From Rhynochetos jubatus (taxonomy: Eukaryota; Chordata; Aves; Eurypygiformes; Rhynochetidae): a stretch of 64,000 nucleotides of DNA. Location of the stretch: the NCBI GenBank assembly GCA_027574665.1, contig CM050654.1, positions 39,851,222 through 39,915,221 of the forward strand, in the 5' to 3' direction. Below are positions 48,061 to 58,965 of the stretch, one piece after another. The translations under genes and the position numbers were made by a program. The notes under the pieces were generated by a model. That model ran no database searches, had not been told where the DNA came from, and saw only the letters and a program-made list of their open reading frames with translations. Position 1 is the stretch's first letter. Each line of letters begins with the position of its first letter.

Positions 48061-50539
48061 GTGTTTTGTTTTGTTTTCAAAACATATTTGACTTAGGACA
48101 AAAGGAGGACGAGGAAAGTCTAAGTAGTGCTTTCAAGTAAAAAGGGACAACCAGGAGGGCAGAATTTTGGTTGAAGATTTCTGTTACATCCTGTACGTCC
48201 AGTCTCCAGGCAGAACCGGGGCGAATGAGCCAAAACGCTGAACTCTATCAATGCCATTCTGGCTTTTGAATGAATGTGACAGTGAGAGACTGTGGGAAGC
48301 AACTTAACACAAATGGAAAATTTGCAAGTGAAGAACTATAATAATCGTCTCCCATAACAGTCAGATCAGGTTTCGAGGGGGTTTTTTGTTTGCTTTTTTT
48401 GTTGTGAGGGTTTCTTTTTCCCCTCCTCTTCCCCCACTCTTGCTGAGTACAGTTTAGTTGGCACACTTTGTTCAGGATACTTATGAGAATAACGATTCGC
48501 TGCTATGATAAATAGGTTAGGACATTCAGGCTACAGCACTGCAAACAGCAGCAGGAGTCTCAGTGAGCTTCACTGACTATCATACACCTAGAAAAGAACT
48601 CAGGTAGGATATGGAAAATACATCTTTTAATTATTTCCACATCCACAGCTGCTGCAAATCAGAAGTTTTCTGTTGAATTCAGTACAGTGCAGCAATTCCC
48701 TGGCTGGGAATAGCAGCTCTTTCCCTCCCCATGCCTGCACCTTTGTACAACAGCACAGCTCTATCACAAGCCTTCAGCATCCTCATATCCAGGGCAAAAA
48801 CCACAGGGTTCAACCACCCCAGCAGAATACCGTGCAAAGTAGGTCAACCAGATGCAAATTTACCACAGGTTATTTTATTATTCTGCAGCCCAGGTGCATC
48901 TCTTACCGCAGTCCATACCACTTGACCCCACTTTCAGTGAACTACTATGGAAAAAGCTGAAATTTTGCAAGTTCACATCCTAGCCTACCTTATTTTGAGA
49001 AGTTTACATTGCCAAAGCCTTTACAGTTTGCAGTAGCACAGCCTCATGCCCCCTTCCTTAGTCAAAGCTCAACAACAGAAATACTTTGCCTACACACACA
49101 CAGTTTAAAGTACTCAGACTCATTCCCTTGATTGCAGCCAGTACTGGACCCGTTTTTTTCCTTTAAAATGGACCTTTCAGTCTTGCAGTGGTACTGCACC
49201 ATTAGCTTCCATCACAAGCAGACACTGCATCACATTCAAGGAAACAGTAATTCCTTGACCCAAAGTCATCTCTCCTGTTTTCAAGCTGTACATCTTCCTG
49301 CAGTGCTACAGCTTCCCTGCCCCTACTGCAGCACAGCCCTTCTTCTGTTTACAGTTGACAAAATTACATCTAGGCACGACATATATTTCACTGCTATGCT
49401 ACTTCTATTTGACAAAACTAAGGAGAAATTAGGTTTTCACAACTTCTTCCAGTAGCTACTTGAATTGAATGCTATCTTCCATTAAACAATTAGTAGGAAC
49501 TAGTGCAAATACACTCAAACCAATCTCAGAGCCATTAGAAACAGCACAAATTCATGCCGGTATTTGATTCATCATTACATATCACTTGTGTCCTCTTTAG
49601 CAAAACCAGATTAGATGCATGTTAACATACTCATACGTTGAAGCACTTTGAGAAGAAATAAGAAGAGAGTCTAATAGGGCAGGCTTTTTTTTTTTTTTTT
49701 TTCTTATTTTGCTGGGCAAGCAACTCAAGCCTGATTTTGCCAGAGACCCCTTATCCTGGATCACCAGCTTCATACCCAAAGCTTTCCATATTTCATTTGT
49801 ACCTTTAGCTTTACATTTACATTAAGACTTGGAGGAATAACTGCCACATCTCTATTTGCATTGGATTCAGCCAGAATTTCTTGGATATTTCAGTTTCTTA
49901 AAACTTAAGCTCACAAATAACACATGGACCTTTAAAGGGACACACCATGGAGAAACCTCTAGAAAGCAGCTACTTAACAGTACCAGGGCAGGGAATTCCA
50001 GGGAGTGGGGGTGGTGTTACAGAGCAGGACAGAAGAGGACACAGGAGGAACCAGAGACCAAACTTGATATTGAAAAAAAAGCTTCCTAAAAGCCTCTTCA
50101 GCACCACACAATATGCTACAACTCTGAGTGCCACTTATTTGACAAAACCAAGCCTAAAAACAAGAATCAGCCCATAAGGACACAGCAAACAGTCATTTCT
50201 GTCTTCCATAGTTATTATGAGGTTTCTCCACTTAAGATGATCTCCAGCTTCATTCCAATCAAACCTGGCTTTGCTGAATTCAAAGCTTTTTGGTCCCCAT
50301 CAATCATAACAAAGAAGATACCTGGGCAACCTCACCACAAAGCTCTGACTGTTTCAGAGATACAACACAGCCTCAACCCTCTCTTTATTAACACTGTGAA
50401 TCTTTAATCTAAATCCTCCAGAGCAGGGCCAAACAACACAATGGATTCCGCATGACACGCCAAAAATATCAAACAGCCAAAATCTGTGTAGCGCTTACCT
50501 TGATGGGACATGAAACAGCACTCAGAAGCAGAAGGTCAC
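48061..50539. other. Non-coding stretch
   Basis: No gene is recognised. A G/T-rich patch lies at 48375-48417 and a T18 run at 49685-49702. Frames of about 95-107 codons at 48673-49455 lack domains. Confidence 0.6.
49685..49702. repeat. poly-T tract (T18)
   Basis: An uninterrupted run of 18 T. No retroposon body is recognised on either side. Confidence 0.88.
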
Positions 50540-50562
50540 GGTGGTGGTGGTGGTGGTGGTGG
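50540..50562. repeat. (GGT)n microsatellite
   Basis: More than seven perfect GGT units. On the minus strand they read ACC and give a proline run in a 111-codon frame that is otherwise unsupported. Confidence 0.9.
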
Positions 50563-53500
50563 CTCTTCAGAGGCAATGAGGACGTGTTGACACAACCAAG
50601 CTTCACAGTCACCCAGGAGCAACACATTCAACACAACCACCTTCCATGGTTCCCAGGCTAGGTGCAGTGTGGGAGGGGACTGGCTGACCAACAGTAACCC
50701 CAGCACCAGCTGCTGCTCATCACCCATCACTCCCTCAGGTGAGCAGCACCAGCCCACACCCACCCCACCCTGAGCCAGCCCACCAGCTTTTACCACTGTT
50801 TTTAGTTTTGAGCTCCAGACTATGCTCACCACTTTTTCAGTTCCATTAGCAGTCAGGTCTGCAACCAGCAAATGTCCTTCAGGTGTCTACAGCACCTGAG
50901 AGGGCTGTAATTACCTTAACTGTAACAACAAAACATTTTCATATGCTGCTGGTTTTCATTGTTTTCTACTAACAATAGCCTACTTAAAAGCAAGAATAAT
51001 ATTTTAAAAATCAAATTAACAAGGTCAAAAGCTTTTCCTGTGCAGTGCTAACCTCATTCCTTGTTGTATAAAGTACAACCATTGAAGTGACCCCTATTCC
51101 TGCATAACACTGGAAAGTTGTTTGGTTTTGGTGGGGTTTTTTTGTTTGTTTGTTTTGGTTTTGGTTTTTTTTTTTTTCCATGCACATCCAGCTCAGGGGT
51201 CCACACTGCAAAAGAGGCAAGGACGTGGCATTGAGTTTGAGGTGGGACCACAATGATCCCACAGCTGAATCTTCAGGCCCTCAGCATCTTCATTAACCCC
51301 AGAGAGGACTGGGAGGTGATGCGGGTACTGTGTATGTATGCGTTAAATGTATGTCTGATAGTGTGGAGGGGTACAGCCTCCCCAGTGAAGGCAGTGGGTG
51401 AACGTGATGTAATGAATCTTGAACTGAGACGCAGTTTTCTCTGCACACCTCTCCTGGAAATGCATTTTGCTGCTAGTTCAGGCAACAAGGGAAAAGAGAA
51501 GTTTCCCCCATAGAAGGGACCCTCTCCTCATTAGCTGGCAAGCACACAGACAGTGGTCTGACTCACTGCTCCCATGTGTAGACATCTCCTTTAGCCATTT
51601 CCACTACAGACTATCTCCTAGATTATTTACATTTTCCTCCTTTAGTCCTGCTGGGTTCTTGGTGATGAAGAATTTTTTGCAATAATGTATCAGTGGCATC
51701 AAAATACCTTTTATAAACATCACACTTTATAAAACCTCTAGGGTTTAAAAAGTAATTTTATTTTCCTTTGCCACCTACCTCAAGTGCTGAGTCGCAACCC
51801 AAATAATTTCTTTGTGGAAACGCTTTCTTAAAGAGACTGCTACATATGTGCAAGTACGTGGTGACCTTCCTTACCTGTTGGGGCATCCAGTAGCTGAAAA
51901 GTGATATCAGTCATCTCCTACACGTTTCTTCCCTTACAGGCAATGGAAATTGTTTCCTTTGTATATATTTTGTAGATCCCAAAATCAGTTGTGTGTTTTC
52001 TTGCAGTGACTGATGATCTGCTTAGTAGGTTTCCCCTATGCTTTCATCCTGTCATAATCCACTTTTTAACTTCTACATGACAGAAAAATCTTTTTAAGGA
52101 CAGGTATTGCAGGAGGGCTAGGTTTTCCAGCTCCTTCTGACACATTTTTCAGAGCACACCTGTCTGCAGGAGGACAACTTCCATCTTTTCATCGAGTTTT
52201 TCATGCTCCTGTCCTTTCACAACATATGCAGTGGATGAATCCATGTATTTTATGGCAAATAAGACACCTTAAAGAGTGATTTCACCTATTCACAGATTCC
52301 TTTAATGGAGATAATTTCAGGAACATCAACCCTGTATTTTACATAAGTCTTTATTATCTATAGCTTTCTAAAATAAAAATGGAAATATTTATAATACTAA
52401 AACCTCTTAAAACACAGAGTTGTTTACTCATGGCAAGCTTAAGAAAGTGTTTTCCTCTAAAATTGACAGAATAGGTCTCACTTTTTTTCTAACAAGACAT
52501 ATTAAAAACCCCTTTGAAATCATAATACTGATTTTCATTGGTATCTCCATATAGCATGTCAGTGCCCCTTACTATATCACCCACTGCATTTCTGGCACTG
52601 ACATCATACACCAGGGATTACCCCTGTTTGACCAGCTATGATGGTATGTCCAAGCTCCCTATCTTTCTGTGTCCTGGCTCCACCCTTAGATTGAGTTTTG
52701 AGAACTCTCTGCTCCCAGAGTAGTGTGCATATCCCTCCCCAGGTTTTGTATAATTTCCCTTCCTTAGGAAATTTTAACCTTTTCAAAAGTTAATTCCAAA
52801 TGTTCTGTTTGCTTTTTTGTGTGATTTCGGATGGTGTCAGTCTGGTACTTTTATGAGTCAGATCCCCATAATTGCAAAATGCAATTAGCACAGTTCAGAG
52901 CGTAGATAGTTTCATTTTATTTTTTGTGCCTCAGATTAAAGACATATTTCTCATATACTTTATTTTTACGTGGCATGTTATATTCAAATCTCTGCAGCAC
53001 AGTTTTATGGTTATCATCCTACAAACTAACTGAAAACAGTCAAAAAGTACAGTGTTTCAGAACTTATCTTCATAAATAAAGTGCTTTGGTTCACTTTCTT
53101 GTTCCCTACACTCATTTCCTCCTAAGATGCAGTGTTCAGTAACCCTTCTGAATCACCCGCCTTGAAAAAAATTTGCTATTTGGCAATGCATCTCCATCTG
53201 CCTTTGCCCACCAGAACCTGTTTTCCTTTTGTTCATCACTCCCAATAATTCCTTCTCTAAGAAGCAAAAGCACTTAAAATACAATTGCTAATATCACAAA
53301 TGCAATCCAGAATCAGCCTTTTTTCTCTATATAAGTAGGACCTGATTCGCTTTTAGGAGAAGCTGATACGAAACTGATACCAGAAACCAGCACATGGGTT
53401 TAAGTTCTGTCTTCCAGGTTTACTGACTCATGAATCCCACTTGGATTAGTCCTATAGGGGAAAAAAAAAACCAAAACTGGGGTTTCAGAAACAAACTTCA

Positions 53501-53879
53501 GACAAGTATGTGGCTGGCCAAGTCCTGCCTGACCCCAGACTCCTCATGGAACCACAAGACCTCCAATGCCTGGGTCATCTCTCTCCTCTGGAAATGTGAC
53601 TGTAGCAGGAGTCGCGATTCGTGCTTTGCCTCCATTCAGGCTTAGTGCAAGAGAATTGGTAAGCCAGCCTTGAAAATCCCCAGGACTGCTTTAAAGATTT
53701 GGTTTCCTTCTTAAATGCAGTGTATGAGCACAAGCACCAACAGATAGAAGCGTTCTATTAAACTGGACTTTTTAACCTGCAAAGACCAACTGTTAGATCC
53801 TTTCAAACCCTCATCCAAACACTGGGCTTCACCATGTGTTTGAATGCTTAAGTGAAGGGTAGAAAGTAAAATAGAGAAG
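50563..53879. other. Non-coding stretch
   Basis: No gene is recognised. A G/T-rich patch lies at 51118-51178. The segment 53325-53660 has a TATA-like CTATATAAG, an A10 run and a donor-like ATTGGTAAGCC, but nothing that can be assembled into a gene or an LTR. Confidence 0.55.
51118..51178. repeat. G/T-rich low-complexity patch
   Basis: TTTGGTTTTGGTGGGG, then TTTTTTTGTTTGTTTG, then TTTTGGTTTTGG and a T12 run. The minus strand is A/C-rich. Confidence 0.8.
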
Positions 53880-55130
53880 TGTTACTTTAAAATTACTCCT
53901 AAATGTCTACTAGCTTGCTCTACAAATGCCCTTTTTTATTAATAATGGTTTTTTCCTAAAGTTTTATAAAAATAAATTGGGAAATGAAACATATAAAAAG
54001 GCAAATAACAATGCACAGCTATAAAGATGCACTTTGAAAAAGCATCCCACTAGCCACCTGCCTTATCAAAGGTACGAGTATGGCACAAAGCAGATGGATA
54101 ATAAAAGGATACCACTTAACCATTTAGCTAATCTGTCCAAATTGGAAAGAAGATATTAAGACTCAGAGTTACTATTTAAATAAAGGAATATGCACCATGT
54201 GGTTCAAAGCATTGTATAAAATGTCATGTTAGAAATGCTAATATTCTAATAAATAGATATATCCCATCTCACATTCCTTTGGATTTAAAGCTTTATAGTA
54301 TTATAATATGCTAAGTTAAACATACAGGGCCACAGTTAGAGGTGACAAATGGTTGTGCAAATTACACATTGGCAAGGGTGTGCAAGCTCCGGTAACTCTT
54401 TGCAGAGAAGGGAAAGTACAGGGCCAGGAACACATTACAATAGGGAGTAGCTGGATAGAAGAAATAGGAAATAAATAAAATGATGTAAATGAATGCTATG
54501 CAAATTTGCCACATCTTTTTAAAAGGCGGTAAATTGCATGATAACTATTTCTCAACACAAGTAATTGTCAAGATCCTGAGTGTACTATATCCACGGGGCT
54601 GGTGCTGGGTGAATAAACATCAGGGCTGATTATTTCGACTGAATCTAGGAGGTAAGTGGTTTTTCAGGTATACAAGACCAATGCCTGGAGCAAAGCACCA
54701 AAGTAATAGGGCCAGAAAAGTGCATAGATAGGTGTCATACAATGACATTTGATTAAAGATGGTTGAATATTTTTTTCAATTACTTTTTAAAAACTGTAAC
54801 TGAAAATCTTGATGTTCATAGAAATGCATTTGTAAATTAAAAGCACACGTCTTGAGGAGTATCTTATTGTTTGGTCACAAACACTTTGAGTAATGAGAAA
54901 CTATTTCCTGACCAGCTTCCCACCGTGTTGTAACTTGAAACAATGGTTATTCCACAAAGAAACCAAGATGATGGGAAGAAAACAACTCTTCCAAGAAGTC
55001 CTGTCAATCACTTGCTGATTGTGGTGTAAAACTTTGATTACTGAGGCGAGAATTCAGTTCAATAAGTTAATTGAGCAAATTATTTCATTCTTCTTAAAGG
55101 TAAAAATTCAGAAAATGCAACACACAGACC
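53880..55130. promoter_or_regulatory. Candidate conserved non-coding block with POU octamer
   Basis: An AT-rich, non-repetitive block free of open frames. ATGCAAAT, the POU-factor octamer, lies at 54498-54505. Homeodomain- and TCF-like strings (TTGATTAAAGATGG, TGTCAATCA, CTTTGATTA, AAGTTAATTGAG) and a few retained CpGs occur between 54530 and 55060. Short motifs are common by chance, and the block is named only because all of it looks single-copy and undegraded. Confidence 0.22.
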
Positions 55131-55419
55131 TCTATCATAGCTGTGTGTGAATACATTACAAAAGCAAAAGCACTTCACCTTCATGTCAAAAATCAAATGT
55201 GTGCTTTGGCAGACTCTTCCCATGAGGGCTCCTTGTCCCTTCTGGTCTTACAAGACCCTTAAAATGCAGGATGGACTTTTTATTAAGGCCTGGAAACAGC
55301 AGAGTTTGCAGTGGATCCTTCAAGCTACTGGTAAAATAACAGTGCTCAGGTTATATTTTACATTAACTGTGTCACTTTTATCATCCAGTTTCCTGCCAGA
55401 GCTGTAATATTATAACTTT

Positions 55420-55520
55420 ATGTATATCATACATATATATAATTTATATGTATATAGACACATGGATATAGAGATACATAGATACACATATATCTCTTAT
55501 CTACACACATATGTACATAA
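55420..55520. repeat. Degenerate AT/GATA/CATA tract
   Basis: About 100 bp of alternating purine-pyrimidine sequence: TATATCATACATATATAT, then TATATGTATATAGACACATG, then GATATAGAGATACATAGATA and further CATA units. It is an imperfect microsatellite. Confidence 0.8.
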
Positions 55521-55549
55521 AAATATTCACATCCCTAGATGTTTGCATG

Positions 55550-56060
55550 AGGATTTTGATTTCTTTGCCTGAAGTAAACGTCAGGCGAGTACCTTAGGGT
55601 TCAACCACGACGTTTTTCATTTATGGTGCCACTAAGTGTGTAGGTATGCCTGACCGCTAACCCGACATGTTCCTGTCGCTGGGGACAGCAGGTTCTTTCA
55701 TCTTCTTAATGGACATTCCTTTACGAATGTCTGTTGCCTACCTGACTATAATCCTTTAAATTTTAATTCACTTTACATTTAGCCGAGTCATAAATACCAT
55801 TTAGGTACCAATATTCTGCTTTATGCAATCCCTAAGGTGGTGCTTTTATTTTAATGAAGCCATTTGCAACTTAAGAGGAAAAAATATTCCATCTTTGATT
55901 GAATATATTTGTCAGTTTTATTCCCGACTGGCATTTTTATGTGAAAACTTGAATAAAACTAGGGGATAGCTGCTTACCAACTGGGATAAAAGTTTCAGTG
56001 TGTTTTTGCCTTCAAAATTAGCTGAATAAATGGTCTTTGAAATTCATTTTGAAAACATCA
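55550..56060. promoter_or_regulatory. Candidate conserved non-coding block with clustered short stems
   Basis: Retained CpGs include AAACGTCAGGCGAG, ACCACGACGT, GACCGCTAACCCGAC, CTGTCGCTGG and TTACGAATG. Three perfect short stems fall within 165 bp: GCCTGA/TCAGGC (55567-55586), CTGTC/GACAG (55673-55688) and GACATTC/GAATGTC (55712-55731, 6-nt loop). Downstream, ATGCAATCCC and TTTGATTGAATAT are typical of vertebrate conserved elements. No frame is supported. Confidence 0.28.
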
Positions 56061-56423
56061 AAGTTAACCTCAACCATAATCAAAAATAAAATCCAGAATT
56101 AAATTACATTACAAATGAAAAATTTCCTTGGTTATTTGGTATTTTAGAAGAAATTATATGACAGCAGATAACAGACCTTTCTATTAAACATGTTATTTTT
56201 AGTAACATAGAAAACCAGTAAGTAAAAACTGCACTTCTACAATTACAGGAGAAGTCAAATATTGGAAGTGTTCTAGTATTATACGTTTTCTCCAGTTGTT
56301 TTGTTGTGCAGGAGTTTGTATCTGATAAATACATGTCATTTCAGTGGATGAGAATGTGTGTTTAAGTGATGATGGTTTGGCTTACTTTGGTGATACAAAA
56401 AATAAGAAAACTAAGGCAATTTA

Positions 56424-56642
56424 GAATCACAGAATGGTTTGGGTTGGAAGGGACTCTAAAGATCATCCAGTTCCAAGCCCCCTCTCATGGGCAGGGACAC
56501 CCTCCACTAGATCAGGTTGCTCCAAGCCTCATCCAGCCTGGCCTTGAAGACAGCCAGGGATGGGGCATCCACAGCTTCTCTGGGCAATTTTTCATAACTT
56601 CCAGCAAAGTTCCTAACTTAAATCTGTATAACAACCTCTGCC
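56424..56642 (-). mobile_element. CR1 LINE fragment, 3' end
   Basis: A minus-strand CR1 copy. It begins with the octamer tail GAATCACAGAATGG and continues through TTTGGGTTGGAAGGGACTC, AAAGATCATCCAGTTCCAAG, CATGGGCAGGGACACCCTCC, CAAGCCTCATCCAGCCTGG, CAGGGATGGGGCATCCACAG and CTTCTCTGGGCAA up to 56587. Beyond this the match weakens, but AGTTCCTAACTTAAATCTGT still resembles the TTCCTAATATCTAATCTAAA part of the element, so the right edge is placed near 56642. A few bases of the CCTGTTCCAGTG block are lost. It holds no coding part. Confidence 0.94.
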
Positions 56643-58689
56643 TGCATAATTTACCTTTCCAGTTTCTACAGTTCTCGTGCAATGGGCGTTGCAATAGGAC
56701 AGTGACCTTCCCTTATGCCTAACAGCCAGAGGTTGCCTTGCACTGAGGGTCTCCCTGTGGATGGTCTCCCTGTGACCACTACTGGAATTAGGGCAAACAC
56801 GAATTAACACTGAAATAACCAGAATAAAAAATTCTGGTATTCAGTTTCCTTAAAAACATAATACATTTTCTCCGTACACAACCCTCAGCAAAGGGTTCAA
56901 CAGAATATGTTTTCCCAAAATGCTGTTTTGGAACTGTGCTGTCAGAAACATTTTTAAAGACTACTGTAGCTTTAGTTTTATCCTTATAAAATTTCACTGA
57001 GGCAGGTAAACGGCGTTATTGCCATTTTATACATAGCAAATTACATCACAGGTCCCAGAAGGCAGCACGCTGCCTAGCTTCTGCTAAAATCAGTCTGAGT
57101 TAAGCATCTGGAAAACACTACAAATACTTAATATGGTGTATAAACCAGATCACAGCTCTCCAGTAGTAGAGAAACAGTGCCTATCTCAAGGTGAACACCA
57201 CCTTAGACAGGAAGAGATACTTCAGAATTAGAGTTATTAACTGAGAAAGAATTAATCGTTATTAATATTACCAATTGTCTAATCCTTACCAAAAAAAAAA
57301 CCCTCTGTTATTAGAGAGGTAAGCCACTTAAAACCATTTGAATATTTTAAAATTCACATTTGAAAATCTCTCCAGCCTGGTCCAGCTCTGGTTTCATCCT
57401 GAGCCAGTCCACCAGCCTTTCCTGCTCTTTGGAGCCCAAAGGCTAAGAATGAGAACCAATTTATATCCATTTTCATCTGGTACTAAATCTGAGCTCCATC
57501 CTTCGAGATTTGTGAGGCTGGAATACCCTTTTTTGGCCAGCATGGCCACAGCACCAAAGCATTATTATCTTGTTTCCATTAGCCATTAATGTTGTTATTT
57601 ACCTGTTTCAGCAAACACCTATGAAAGCCACTGGCTTCAGTGGTAGAAAACTGATTCCACACAGTCTGCAACATTTGGTTTGATGTACAGGTCCTGAAGT
57701 CAGTGGGAAAAAATGCAATTAATGTCCAACTAATTGATGGATTGGTTCAGAACTCCAATTTTCTGTGTATTCAGATGTCTTTTTTTAACTCAGCCAAAAA
57801 TGTTAAAGGTTTGGTTTTAATTAATAGAATGTTAATGAATAATGCCAAATTTACAGGAACTAAATCCTCTTTCCATCATAGTTTCCTGAATCCCATAGCA
57901 TCCCCATCAGGCTCAGCTCCAGTGAGGAGTGACTGTGGCAGAGCACTGCACCCGCGGCTGCGTGGGCACCGAGGTTTATGGTCAGCCCGCGGGAGCTGCT
58001 GTCTATTCCAACATTTAAAGTGACTACAAAAGTCTCTAGCAAAGGGATTTAGGTCAGTATTTACATATTTGTCCAGTGACATTATGGGTGCTGTCAGCTA
58101 ATACAACAAATGCATTTGTTGTTTTGATTGTTTATATTTCGGTTGCTTAGGGTTTTAGTTCTGTTTAGATTGTTGATATCTAGCGATACATATACTTGGA
58201 ATAAGGGCAAAGTCAAGGTCAGTGCACTGGCAGATTAATTTCAGACCTTGCTGTCTGGATGGGGAGTTGTCGGATACTCTTGGGGCAGCTCCTATACCGA
58301 CGGATGTGCTCAGGAATGGTTTCCCTCGTTAATAGTGAGAGTCGAAGTTCTCATCAAGCAAATATTGCCGGATGGTAAGACCAGACAGCAGGTTTTGTCT
58401 GATATGGATCTTAACGAGATGAAGGGAAGCCTGCAATATAACTAATGCAAGAATACTAGGCAGCTCTAAGAGAACAGGGAAGTGTTCCTGCATATTCTTG
58501 TGAGTCAAAACAACAACAACAAAAAGCATTTATAAGAGTAATTAATAATGTATATCGCTGATATTTTTCCTGTTACCTGTTTCCCCTGCTACAAACTAGA
58601 GTTTTAAATCTGCTGATTTCCTCTAAAATAAGGGTATCTACCTCACCAGCAAAACTCAAGACTTCATAGAGGAAAAAAGTATATCAAAT
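56643..58689. other. Non-coding stretch
   Basis: No gene is recognised. A possible MIR-like scrap lies at 57015-57050 (TTATTGCCATTTTATACATA). A small CpG cluster with two CCGCGG palindromes lies at 57951-57989. A gapped inverted repeat lies at 58242-58401. Short frames at 57860-58445 are unsupported. Confidence 0.55.
57945..57995. other. Small CpG cluster with paired CCGCGG sites
   Basis: CCCGCGGCTGCG, CACCGAGG and CCCGCGGG fall within 50 bp, with two copies of the palindrome CCGCGG. This is isolated in AT-rich sequence. Its role is unknown. Confidence 0.4.
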
Positions 58690-58800
58690 TTTCCCTACTT
58701 TATGGGCAGAATGAGATACAGATACAGATTTTGACTTGCCCAAAATCATTCAACCTGGCAGATGTTTAGGTATAGCTGGTTGCTTCAGTACCAAGGCAAC
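58690..58800 (-). repeat. MIR-like SINE remnant
   Basis: CTACTTTATGGGCAGAATGAGATACAG, then TTGACTTGCCCAAAATCATTC, then TGGCAGATGTTTAGG parallel the reverse MIR core: CCATTTTACAGATGAGGAAAC, then GTGACTTGCCCAAGGTCACAC, then TGGCAGAGCCGGGATT. GACTTGCCCA is exact. MIR and related CORE-SINEs are ancient in amniotes and occur at low number in birds. Confidence 0.5.
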
Positions 58801-58887
58801 ACCTTAGGCAGTAAGTAGTACTGCCCATATCTCTCATTCAACCAGTTATCAGGTTTATGCATTGCGTTATCATAAAGATATTTGTAA

Positions 58888-58965
58888 TAGTAGATGGCAC
58901 AGTACATAGGATGCTGGTCTAGCCAGAAGTATGGCTTTATCTTGGCTGTGCCACTCATTCATTTT
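58888..58965 (+). repeat. MIR-like SINE remnant, 5' (tRNA-related) part
   Basis: GGCACAGTACATAGGATGCTGG, then CTAGCCAGAAGTATGGCTTT, then ATCTTGGCTGTGCCACTCATTC resemble the start of MIR-type SINEs: AGTGGTTAGAGCACGGGCT, then GGAGTCAGACTGCCTGGGTT, then AATCCTGGCTCTGCCACTTAC. It lies in the opposite orientation to, and within 100 bp of, the preceding remnant. Confidence 0.45.

Noticed and set aside
53325..53660. Possible LTR or promoter (TATATAA, CpGs and a donor-like GGTAAGCC)
   Set aside because: The pieces do not form a consistent LTR or gene start: there is no polyadenylation signal in place, no terminal repeats and no open frame.
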